Below are positions 1-6,653 of a stretch of DNA of 31,020 bases, piece by piece. Both the position numbers and the translations under genes were made by a program. The notes beneath the pieces are model-generated. The model did no database searches, had not been told where the DNA came from, and was given only the letters and a program-made list of their open reading frames with translations. The stretch is from RGIG1752 sp045650425 (GTDB lineage: Bacteria; Bacillota_I; Bacilli_A; RF39; UBA660): assembly GCA_045650425.1 (NCBI GenBank), contig JAZRRD010000067.1:1-31020 (forward strand), in the 5' to 3' direction. Each line of letters opens with the position of its first letter. The stretch's first letter is position 1.

Positions 1-112
1 TTTCTAAATTATCTTTATACGAAATAATAGTATTTAGAGACAATTTACGCTCATATTTTAAATAATCAATATAAATATCTATGTATTCATTATTTTGCTT
101 TAATTTAGTCAT
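1..112 (-). CDS. XerC/XerD-type tyrosine recombinase, N-terminal fragment
   Basis: Partial gene: only the first 37 codons lie in the window, and the reading frame runs off the left edge without a stop. The visible peptide begins MTKLKQNNEYIDIYIDYL and continues with the motif YERKLSLNTIISY. This matches the N-terminal SAM-like core-binding domain of XerC/XerD recombinases (pattern YL..ER.LS.NTI.SY). Such enzymes resolve chromosome dimers at dif sites or act as integrases. The catalytic domain is outside the window, so XerC, XerD and integrase cannot be told apart. A ribosome site (AGGTG) lies a few bases before the ATG, and a good promoter lies upstream. It is divergent from rarA. Confidence 0.75.
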   Translation of the reverse strand, partial: MTKLKQNNEYIDIYIDYLKYERKLSLNTIISYKDNLE

Positions 113-135
113 AAAACACCTACTTTTATACATTT

Positions 136-164
136 ATTATACTCTATAAATTAAAACTTTGCAA
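136..164 (-). promoter_or_regulatory. Promoter of the Xer-type recombinase gene
   Basis: On the minus strand a -35 TTGCAA (164-159) is followed after 17 bases by a perfect -10 TATAAT (141-136). This is sigma-70 spacing, with the start codon 24 bases further on. Its -35 lies just beside the rarA -10 region on the other strand, so the two divergent promoters are packed within about 45 bases and may compete for polymerase. Confidence 0.65.
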
Positions 165-166
165 AA

Positions 167-177
167 TGTGTTATAAT
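167..177 (+). promoter_or_regulatory. Extended -10 promoter of rarA
   Basis: The sequence TGTGTTATAAT has a perfect -10 hexamer preceded by the TRTG extended element common in Gram-positive bacteria. No good -35 is present at 17 bases. Transcription should start near 184, giving a leader of only about 10 bases that includes the GGTGAT ribosome site at 185-190. Confidence 0.6.
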
Positions 178-193
178 AATTAATGGTGATATT

Positions 194-1408
194 ATGGAAT
201 TACTAGCAAATAAATTAAGGCCTACAAAACTAAGTGATCTAATTGGTCAAACGCATCTTGTTGGCAAAGATAAAATAATAACTAATATGGTAAAAAACAA
301 AAAATTATTTTCTATAATTCTATATGGTAGACCCGGTATCGGTAAAACGAGTATTGCAAATGCAATTATTAATGAACTAGATATTAAATATAGATTTCTT
401 AATGCCGCCATAAATAATAAAAATGATTTTGATATAGCCATTGAAGAAGCTAAAATGTATGGTGAATTAATATTAGTTATCGATGAAATTCATCGCATGA
501 ATAAAGATAAACAAGATATATTATTGCCTCATATTGAATCTGGTTTAATTATATTAATTGGTTTAACTACATCAAATCCATATCACAAAATAAACCCTGC
601 AATAAGAAGCAGATGCCAAATATTTGAATTGCATGATTTAAATAATGAAGATATTATAAAAGGTTTAAAAAAGGCAACTAAAGAGTTAGAAAACATTAAA
701 ATAAATAAAGAAGCATTAGAATATATTACAAATTATTCTAATGGTGATTTAAGAAGTGCAATTAATTTTTTAGAAATAGCTTATTATTCAAGCATGAATA
801 AAGAAATAAATTTAGAATTATTAAAACAAATTAATAGTAAGGGTGTTTTTCTCCATGATAAAAATGAAGATGGTCATTATGATGTATTAAGTGCATTTCA
901 AAAGTCTATTAGAGGTAGCGATGTGGATGCATCATTACATTATCTAGCAAGATTAATTGTTGCTGGAGATTTAGATAGTATTTATAGAAGACTTAGTGTT
1001 ATAGCTTACGAAGATATAGGACTTGCTAATCCTAATATTGGCCCTAGGTTAATGGCTGCGATTCATGCATCAGAGCTTGTAGGGCTTCCAGAAGCAAGAA
1101 TTCCATTAGGAGAAATAGTTACAGAAATGGCATTATCTCCTAAAAGTAATAGTGCTTATTTAGCTATAAATGAAGCTATTAAAGATATTGAATGTGGAAA
1201 TTCAGGAAGAGTGCCAGACCATATAAAAACTTCATCTACTACATATAAATATCCTCATGATTATCCAAATGACTATGTTTATCAAGAATACTTACCTAGT
1301 AATTTAAAAAATAAAAAATATTATCATTCTAAATCAAATGGCTATGAAACAAATTTTAAAGCTGTAGATGATAAAATAAACAAAATAAAAGAAACTGCTA
1401 AGGATTAG
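194..1408 (+). CDS. rarA: Replication-associated recombination protein RarA (MgsA family AAA+ ATPase)
   Basis: A clamp-loader-like AAA+ ATPase that acts at stalled replication forks and on single-strand DNA ends. The 404 residues show the N-terminal RP..L.DLIGQ.HLVG motif, Walker A GRPGIGKTS (45-53), Walker B LVIDEIHR (94-101), sensor 1 LTTSNP (124-129) and an arginine-finger region IRSRC. The family-specific C-terminal half follows, including KGVFLHD, HYDVLSAFQKSIRGSD and YEDIGLANP, then SPKSNSAY. Length is close to the usual 420-440. Walker A carries GRPGIGKTS where GPPGTGKTT is usual, which keeps the essential G-K-T. In Bacillus the homolog yrvN sits next to yrvM (tcdA), as here, although the two are convergent in this window. 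The 3' end overlaps the tcdA 3' end by 11 bases inside a shared terminator. Confidence 0.93.
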   Translation: MELLANKLRPTKLSDLIGQTHLVGKDKIITNMVKNKKLFSIILYGRPGIGKTSIANAIINELDIKYRFLNAAINNKNDFDIAIEEAKMYGELILVIDEIHRMNKDKQDILLPHIESGLIILIGLTTSNPYHKINPAIRSRCQIFELHDLNNEDIIKGLKKATKELENIKINKEALEYITNYSNGDLRSAINFLEIAYYSSMNKEINLELLKQINSKGVFLHDKNEDGHYDVLSAFQKSIRGSDVDASLHYLARLIVAGDLDSIYRRLSVIAYEDIGLANPNIGPRLMAAIHASELVGLPEARIPLGEIVTEMALSPKSNSAYLAINEAIKDIECGNSGRVPDHIKTSSTTYKYPHDYPNDYVYQEYLPSNLKNKKYYHSKSNGYETNFKAVDDKINKIKETAKD

Positions 1409-1421
1409 CGGTTTCTTGTTT
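1389..1421. terminator. Bidirectional terminator shared by rarA and tcdA
   Basis: A 13-bp stem (1389-1401 with 1405-1417, one G-T pair) closes a three-base loop. It is followed on the plus strand by G then TTTT, and on the minus strand by TTTTATTTTG. Both stop codons (rarA TAG 1406-1408, tcdA TAG 1400-1398) lie inside the stem, so it can end transcription in both directions. Confidence 0.8.
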
Positions 1422-2093
1422 TAATATGTCATTAATAACATATGAAGCTAAATAAATACCTGCTACATTTGGCACTAAAGAATTACTTCCAGGAGTTCTT
1501 TCGTTAGTCTTGATTGGTAGTTCACTACTCCATACTACATTTACATTAGAATTTAAAGTATTGTCTTTAACTAATTTTCGTAAAATTTTAGCTAAAGGAT
1601 CAGAATGGGTTTTCCTTAGTGTGGTTATTTCTAATTTAGTGGGATCAAACCGATTGCCCGTTCCTAGACACGATATTAATTTTATGTTGTTGTTTTGACA
1701 ATATTTAATTACTTCTAATTTAGTAGTTATGGTATCGCAAGCATCAATAATATAATCATAATTATTATTTAATAATTCGTTAATATTATTTGAATCTAAA
1801 AATAAATTCAAATCATTTATATTAATGATTGGATTAATGTCTAAAGCTCTACTTTTGGCTACTTCAACTTTATTTTGGCCAATATTACTATGTAACGTAA
1901 TAATTTGTCGATTTAAGTTTGTAATATCAACTATATCTCCATCAATTATTGTAATATTTTTAATGCCGAATCTAACTAAAGATTCTAAAGCAGACCCACC
2001 TACTCCCCCTATTCCTACGATGAGAATGTTTTTATTTTGAATTTCATTTAATTTATTTTCGTTAATAATCATTCTTATTCTATCAAACTGCAT
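1398..2093 (-). CDS. tcdA: tRNA threonylcarbamoyladenosine dehydratase TcdA (YrvM/CsdL, E1-like)
   Basis: An E1/ThiF-fold enzyme that uses ATP to convert t6A37 of tRNA into cyclic ct6A. The protein has the Rossmann nucleotide motif GIGGVGG (27-33), the Asp that follows (IIDGD, 49-53), NLNRQ (59-63) and the family block DACDTITTK. The later segment GTGNRFDPTKLEI and the C-terminal PGSNSLVPNVAG are typical of TcdA rather than of MoeB or ThiF, which carry zinc cysteines. At 231 residues it is slightly short (usual about 245-270). The start has GGAG upstream and is 15 bases after the predicted 3' end of the 6S-like RNA, so expression by read-through of that terminator is possible. In Bacillus the order rarA, tcdA and 6S RNA is the same. 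Confidence 0.9.
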   Translation of the reverse strand: MQFDRIRMIINENKLNEIQNKNILIVGIGGVGGSALESLVRFGIKNITIIDGDIVDITNLNRQIITLHSNIGQNKVEVAKSRALDINPIININDLNLFLDSNNINELLNNNYDYIIDACDTITTKLEVIKYCQNNNIKLISCLGTGNRFDPTKLEITTLRKTHSDPLAKILRKLVKDNTLNSNVNVVWSSELPIKTNERTPGSNSLVPNVAGIYLASYVINDILKQETANP

Positions 2094-2108
2094 ATTACCA
2101 CTCCATAT

Positions 2109-2278
2109 AAAAACCCAGAGGGAAGTCCGTTAGTGATAAAAACCCGCTCTCTCGAGGGGGGCATCACATGCTTCGCATTAGGATTCTGTATAAATACAGC
2201 ATTCAACACAGCAAAACAATTAGATTCCCAATGTTCTATCTTAGTCGGTTTTATGAAAAACGAACTATTCCTCTAGGT
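2109..2278 (-). ncRNA. ssrS: 6S RNA (candidate ssrS)
   Basis: Non-coding stretch with an extended -10 promoter and a rod-like fold. The 5' end ACCTAGAGGAA (2278-2268) pairs with TTCCCTCTGGGT (2124-2113), and GTTCGTT (2265-2259) pairs with AACGGAC (2131-2125), giving a closing stem of about 18 bp that ends in TTTTT. A second long-range stem pairs CATTGGGA (2233-2226) with TCCTAATG (2183-2176), leaving a large unpaired centre. Small hairpins sit at 2186-2199 and 2168-2178. A closed end, open central bubble and terminal stem is the 6S plan; 6S binds sigma-70 RNA polymerase and acts as template for product RNA. The position next to tcdA (yrvM) matches the B. subtilis bsrA locus as I recall it. 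No covariance search was possible. Confidence 0.75.
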
Positions 2279-2284
2279 ATTTAT

Positions 2285-2295
2285 ATTATATCACA
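2285..2295 (-). promoter_or_regulatory. Extended -10 promoter of the 6S-like RNA
   Basis: TGTGATATAAT on the minus strand carries a perfect -10 and the TRTG extension. It predicts a start at about 2278, exactly where the closing stem of the RNA begins. The -35 region falls inside the herA terminator stem and is weak. Confidence 0.65.
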
Positions 2296-2299
2296 GCAT

Positions 2300-2341
2300 A
2301 AAAAAATTTATGTAATATTTTGATAAATTTTACATAAATTT
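2300..2341 (-). terminator. Terminator of the herA-like gene
   Basis: A 12-bp all-A/T-rich stem (2304-2315 with 2330-2341, arm AATTTATGTAA) encloses a 14-base loop and is followed on the minus strand by a run of T (2306-2301). It lies just past the herA stop and immediately ahead of the 6S promoter. Confidence 0.6.
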
Positions 2342-2348
2342 AACTATT

Positions 2349-4103
2349 TTAATCTTTCCAGCATTTAGAAACATCACAGTTTGAACTATATGGAAGTGGG
2401 TTTGGCAAATCAAGTTTTATAATCATTGGAATTTTGAAAGCTCCTCCAAAACCTACACAACTTCCTGGTTGTAATACTTTCTGTTTCTCGATAACATCCG
2501 CAGAAATATTTGGAAGCATTTCTTCTATGTATTTAATATCTTTTGGGTGAGTCATTTTGAAAATTAAAAAGTTAGAACATTGAGCAATAACTGTATCTGA
2601 AATCTCAACTGGTCTTTGACTTATAATATCAAGTAAAACACCATATTTACGTCCTTCTTTTGCTATACGATCGAATATGTTGTAACCTATTAAGAAAGTA
2701 TCAATATCTTTTTGAACATATCGATGAGCTTCTTCTAAGAATAAATGGAATGGCATTGTTGCTCTTTCTTCTCTTCTTTTAGAAGCCTCAAATAAGAGTC
2801 TTGAAAATATCTTAACAATTACTTTAGCATATATATCATCAATATCTTCTAGATTAATATTTATAATCTGTGCTCTACTTCCATTTTTAGCACTTAATGA
2901 AGCTATATATTCTTCAACTTCAACATATTTATCTCCACTAAAATACGAACCTACTTTACTAGTGATAATAGCATTTAATCTTACTTTTAAAATAATTGAA
3001 TCAGCATATAAATTAGAATTGCCTTGGAACCCTTCGCTTATTAAAGTGAATTCCATTGCTTTCCCAAAATCTTTTATTGAATAATAACTATTTAATGGAA
3101 CAGAAATATTTTCTATATCATCCTTAATATGACTTAATATATAATTTGTGATTAAAACGCTTTCTCCAAAATTACCACGCGAGTCAATCTCAAAACATTC
3201 ACTCAATGTTCTTGTATAGCCCATTCCTGGTATTACAGTATCAAAATTAAATTCTGGAGTATTACATACTTCAATAATTGTAAATATTTCATTCTTCTTA
3301 CTTGAAGTAGTTTGATTACTAAATAAAATTGCTAATAAAGCTTTGGCTATTAAATGATTTTTATATATTCTAGCTTCGTCATTATTTTGAGAAAAAATCT
3401 TGGCCAAACGAATAGTTCTTTCAATAATTGGTAATTGACTATGTTTTTCTGCTTGTAACATTAATGCCCAGTCATCTAAAGTTAATAAGTGAGTTGGAAT
3501 ATCCAATTTAAAATCATCTTCATCTGAAGGGTTTGTTGTTATAAATTTATAATTATATTTTGGATTAATTTTATTTATATTACCAAAAGCATTTTTATAT
3601 TCTCCATAAGCGTCAAAAATAAACATTTTAGCATTAGAAGTTTCCATATTTGGATTTTCAAACACATTTTGGACTACTCTTGCCACACCACAAGATTTAC
3701 CACTTCCTGAATTACCAAAGATAGCTAAATGGTTTGAAAAAAAATCATTTATGCTTGGATATATTGTAAAATTCTTATATGTCGCACTTTTTCCTAAAGT
3801 AAATGTTTTATCGCTTGATGTCCCAATTAATTCTAATAATTCACTATTATTTATAATTCTTATTTTAGATGATAATAATGGTTTTCGCATAATACCATTT
3901 ACATATTTATTATTAATATATTCTCCAAGAAAACGTATTTTCATTGTTTTATCATTTAATTCAGTTATTTCACCTAAAATTCTTTGATCTTGTGCTTCAA
4001 AAATAACATGAACATTCATTAAATCTGCAGTAATAGTGCCTGTAGCAACATTTTCTACTTCTGCTACATTATCTGTGATATATAAAATCCTTCCAAACAT
4101 CAT
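2349..4103 (-). CDS. HerA-like ATPase (DUF87, FtsK/HerA superfamily)
   Basis: A ring-forming P-loop ATPase of the HerA class, which pumps or translocates DNA. The 584 residues start with a small beta-barrel-like N-terminal domain (HAS-barrel position, about 1-90). Then come Walker A GNSGSGKS (130-137), a Walker B block LFLEEAHRY in the C-terminal half, and the HerA hallmark SQRPVEISDTVIAQCSNF followed by THPKD. The frame can be extended to a GTG at 4112, but that codon lies inside the ribosome site AGAGGTGA, so the ATG at 4103 is the better start. It has its own promoter and terminator. HerA often pairs with the nuclease NurA or with defence effectors; no such partner is recognisable here. 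The exact role is unknown. Confidence 0.85.
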   Translation of the reverse strand: MMFGRILYITDNVAEVENVATGTITADLMNVHVIFEAQDQRILGEITELNDKTMKIRFLGEYINNKYVNGIMRKPLLSSKIRIINNSELLELIGTSSDKTFTLGKSATYKNFTIYPSINDFFSNHLAIFGNSGSGKSCGVARVVQNVFENPNMETSNAKMFIFDAYGEYKNAFGNINKINPKYNYKFITTNPSDEDDFKLDIPTHLLTLDDWALMLQAEKHSQLPIIERTIRLAKIFSQNNDEARIYKNHLIAKALLAILFSNQTTSSKKNEIFTIIEVCNTPEFNFDTVIPGMGYTRTLSECFEIDSRGNFGESVLITNYILSHIKDDIENISVPLNSYYSIKDFGKAMEFTLISEGFQGNSNLYADSIILKVRLNAIITSKVGSYFSGDKYVEVEEYIASLSAKNGSRAQIININLEDIDDIYAKVIVKIFSRLLFEASKRREERATMPFHLFLEEAHRYVQKDIDTFLIGYNIFDRIAKEGRKYGVLLDIISQRPVEISDTVIAQCSNFLIFKMTHPKDIKYIEEMLPNISADVIEKQKVLQPGSCVGFGGAFKIPMIIKLDLPNPLPYSSNCDVSKCWKD

Positions 4104-4128
4104 TCTAGTCACCTCTTAGTATAGATAA

Positions 4129-4139
4129 ATTATAACATG
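4129..4139 (-). promoter_or_regulatory. Extended -10 promoter of the herA-like gene
   Basis: CATGTTATAAT on the minus strand has a perfect -10 (4134-4129) with TG one base upstream. It predicts a leader of about 19 bases before the ATG at 4103. The same ATGTTATAAT string precedes tgt. Confidence 0.6.
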
Positions 4140-4140
4140 C

Positions 4141-4183
4141 ATAATAAAAAAAGTAAAAATTAATTTAATAATTTCTACTTTTT
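4141..4183 (-). terminator. Terminator of the 309-aa orphan gene
   Basis: A 15-bp stem (4048+100 to 4162, i.e. 4148-4162 paired with 4169-4183, one G-U pair) with a six-base loop is followed on the minus strand by seven T. The TAG stop of the gene (4177-4175) lies inside the stem. Confidence 0.65.
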
Positions 4184-5104
4184 ATTCAAATTTCTTTTTA
4201 ATACAGACTCTAAACTTGGATAAATTACTTCAGGTATTTTATAATAAATTAATATAGGATCTAAACCAATATAATGGCTATTAATTTGGTCTACTATATT
4301 TTCTTCTGGATTAATAGCAATAGATGATGCAATTAAAAAGTTTTCTAAGTTAATAAAATTACAATATCCCACACAACTTTGATCAAAAATATGTTCTGTA
4401 TCCCATTGTTTATATTCCTGCACTTCCATATGAGATAAATTAAATTCAGTTGCAAGCTCATTAGTATAAAAATCTACATAACCTTCTGAAGTTTTTTTAA
4501 ACAATCTAACTTCCGGAAACATTTTATAATTATTTGTTAAAATACCTTCCTGATATGGTAAGTTAATTTTATTAACTACAAAAGCAATATATAAATCTTC
4601 ATCTACATCATAACTTTTGTTGTTATTTTCTGCTTCTGTATATATCGATGATGCTATTACATCTTCTGCTGTCATAATTAATAATTGCTCTTTTGTTGCT
4701 GAGCCACTATAATTAAATAAACCATAACTATCTATAGAAACATTCTCAATATTAAGCCAACTTTCAGAATGATTAAAAAAATTATTTATTAATTGAGTAA
4801 TTAACTTAGGATTAGTGTGTAAACTTATTAAATCATTATAATATTTTGAAGCAGGAATTAGATTAGTAACGCATTTTTGATTTGTTGCTAAACAATTAGT
4901 TTTTAAATCAGCAAAATCAATCGTAATAACTTTTTCTTTTGTTAAAAAATCGATTATATTTCCATTAGCTAGTTTCAAAAATAAAGTTCTATAATCATGA
5001 ATTTTTGTTGCATAACTATTTACAAAACAATCTTTTCTGTGTCTTGATTTTTCAAATTTAACATAATTACCAAAAAATAATTCTGGTTTTTCTATTTTTG
5101 CCAT
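4175..5104 (-). CDS. Unrecognised 309-residue protein
   Basis: I do not recognise this family. The protein is soluble-looking, with no signal peptide, membrane segment or clear catalytic motif. It is acidic and rich in Asn, Ile and Tyr, and starts MAKIEKPELFFGNYVKFEKS. A central part contains TAEDVIASSIYTEAENN, and the C-terminal half has QWDTEHIFDQSCVGYCNF. The frame extends upstream to a TTG at 5122, but GGGTGG just before the ATG at 5104 identifies the latter as the start. It has its own promoter and terminator and is flanked by herA and gatB, so it is a single-gene unit. Co-location with a HerA-like ATPase is suggestive only. It is a real gene by ribosome site, promoter and length. Confidence 0.7.
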   Translation of the reverse strand: MAKIEKPELFFGNYVKFEKSRHRKDCFVNSYATKIHDYRTLFLKLANGNIIDFLTKEKVITIDFADLKTNCLATNQKCVTNLIPASKYYNDLISLHTNPKLITQLINNFFNHSESWLNIENVSIDSYGLFNYSGSATKEQLLIMTAEDVIASSIYTEAENNNKSYDVDEDLYIAFVVNKINLPYQEGILTNNYKMFPEVRLFKKTSEGYVDFYTNELATEFNLSHMEVQEYKQWDTEHIFDQSCVGYCNFINLENFLIASSIAINPEENIVDQINSHYIGLDPILIYYKIPEVIYPSLESVLKRNLNKK

Positions 5105-5124
5105 AAATACCACCCGTAACAATT

Positions 5125-5152
5125 ATCTTAACATAAATGAAAATAAATTCAA
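5125..5152 (-). promoter_or_regulatory. Promoter of the 309-aa orphan gene
   Basis: Minus-strand TTGAAT (5152-5147), a 16-base spacer and TAAGAT (5130-5125), with TG one base before the -10. It predicts a short leader of about 14 bases containing the GGGTGG ribosome site. Confidence 0.5.
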
Positions 5153-5177
5153 GAAATAATTTTATAACTTAATGATT

Positions 5178-5203
5178 AAAAAAAGAAAGGTTATTTCCTT
5201 TCT
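5178..5203 (-). terminator. Terminator at the end of the hisS-gatB operon
   Basis: Stem AGAAAGG/CCTTTCT (5184-5190 with 5197-5203), loop of six, then a run of T on the minus strand (5184-5178). It overlaps the gatB stop codon and closes the six-gene operon. Confidence 0.8.
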
Positions 5204-6653
5204 AATTTAATTTATTATTTAAAATTTCTTTAGTAATGACCGGGTTAGCTTTGCCTCTAGTATTTTTCATTACTTGGCCAACAAAGAAATCAAATAGATT
5301 AGTTTTTCCAGCTTTATATGCATCAACTTGTGATGAATTATTTGTTAAAATATCATCAATTATTTTTTCTAATTCGTTTACATCAGAAATTTGAGCATTT
5401 TCTTTAGAAATAAAGTTTTTAGGCTCTTTTTTCTCATCAATAGCTTTATAAAATACTTCTTTAGCTTGTTTATTAGAAATAGTACCTTTATTTATTTCAT
5501 CAATTATTTGTTTTAAATATTCTGGAGTTATAAAGAAATCTTTAATATCAATTTCTAGTTTATTTATTTCACCTAAAATAGTTGTAATTAGCCAATTTGC
5601 ACTAATTTTGGCATCCAATCCAAGTTCTAAGCATTTTTCATAATAATCAGATACATTTTTTTCTTTTATTATAATTGTTGCGTCATATTCAGATAAACCA
5701 TATTTTTCAATATATTTAGTTTTTCTTTCTGGCGCAAGCTCTGGGATACTTTTTCTAATTTCTTCTAACCATTCTTTGCTAATTTTGAATTTAGGAATAT
5801 TTGGTTCAACAAAATATTTATAATCTATAGCATCTTCTTTTGAACGCATAAACTTAGTAGTTCCAGATTCTTCATCCCAACGTCTAGTTTGTTGCTCTAA
5901 TTTTTCATATTCGCCATTTTCTTTCATTTCGATGTGTCTTTCAATTTCGTAATTAATAGCATCTCTAACTCCGCCAAATGAGTTGACGTTTTTAATTTCC
6001 ACTCTTGTTCCCCAGTTAGCAGGATCATTTTCATCCAAATCAGCATCCATAATTGATATGTTTACGTCGCATCTAATTTGTCCCTTTTTACTATCAGCCT
6101 CAGAAATGCCGGCATATTGATAAATACTTCTCATGTGCTCTAAGAAAGCTACTGCTTCTTTTGCGCTATGAATATCTGGTTCTGTAACTAATTCAAGTAA
6201 AGGAACTCCTGCTCTATTATAATTTATAGCAGTACTATCATACAAGTGTTCTGAAGCAGCAGCATCTTCTTCTAAATGAAGATTATTTACCCTAACACGT
6301 TTCTTTTCTCCGTCACATTCAAAGTCTACATAACCATAAATGCCTGCTGGTGCTGGTTTAGTTTCTTGCGTTAATTGAAATCCCTTAGGTAAATCTGGAT
6401 AATAATAATTCTTTCTTTCAAAATACATATATTCCGGTTGCTTACAATTTAAAATCATACTAGTCATTAAAGCCATTTTTACAGCTTCTTTATTTACAAC
6501 TGGAAGTGTTCCAGGGAATGCCATACATACTGGTCTTACATTTACATTTGGAGTATCTTCATATGAATTTCTTGCGCTAGAAAATACTTTTGTTTTAGTT
6601 TCACTAATTTCACAGTGCATTTCTAGCCCAATACAAGCTTTATACTTAGTCAT
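5202..6653 (-). CDS. gatB: Aspartyl/glutamyl-tRNA amidotransferase subunit B
   Basis: GatB is the kinase and tRNA-binding subunit of GatCAB: it phosphorylates the Glu (or Asp) on the mischarged tRNA and accepts ammonia from GatA. The 483 residues begin with the signature IGLEMHCE, followed by the family block NYNRAGVPLLELVTEPD and, later, NIPKFKISKEW. The C-terminal YqeY/tail domain ends VGQVMKNTRGKANP, a typical GatB ending. Length is normal (about 475-480). The ribosome site AAGGAGGTAA is the strongest in the operon, and the start overlaps gatA by 8 bases. Because asnS is in the same operon, the complex is probably needed mainly for Gln-tRNA(Gln), assuming GlnRS is absent. Confidence 0.96.
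   Translation of the reverse strand: MTKYKACIGLEMHCEISETKTKVFSSARNSYEDTPNVNVRPVCMAFPGTLPVVNKEAVKMALMTSMILNCKQPEYMYFERKNYYYPDLPKGFQLTQETKPAPAGIYGYVDFECDGEKKRVRVNNLHLEEDAAASEHLYDSTAINYNRAGVPLLELVTEPDIHSAKEAVAFLEHMRSIYQYAGISEADSKKGQIRCDVNISIMDADLDENDPANWGTRVEIKNVNSFGGVRDAINYEIERHIEMKENGEYEKLEQQTRRWDEESGTTKFMRSKEDAIDYKYFVEPNIPKFKISKEWLEEIRKSIPELAPERKTKYIEKYGLSEYDATIIIKEKNVSDYYEKCLELGLDAKISANWLITTILGEINKLEIDIKDFFITPEYLKQIIDEINKGTISNKQAKEVFYKAIDEKKEPKNFISKENAQISDVNELEKIIDDILTNNSSQVDAYKAGKTNLFDFFVGQVMKNTRGKANPVITKEILNNKLN

Noticed and set aside
2111..2135. Plus-strand AGAGGGAAGTCCGT resembles the RNase P RNA motif GAGGAAAGTCC.
   Set aside because: The rest of an RNase P RNA (about 350-400 nt) does not fit in this gap, and the opposite strand gives a coherent 6S-like fold with promoter and terminator.
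2349..5104. HerA-like ATPase plus orphan as an anti-phage defence system.
   Set aside because: No recognisable nuclease, SIR2 or other effector, and the two genes have separate promoters and terminators. Kept only as a weak partner hypothesis.
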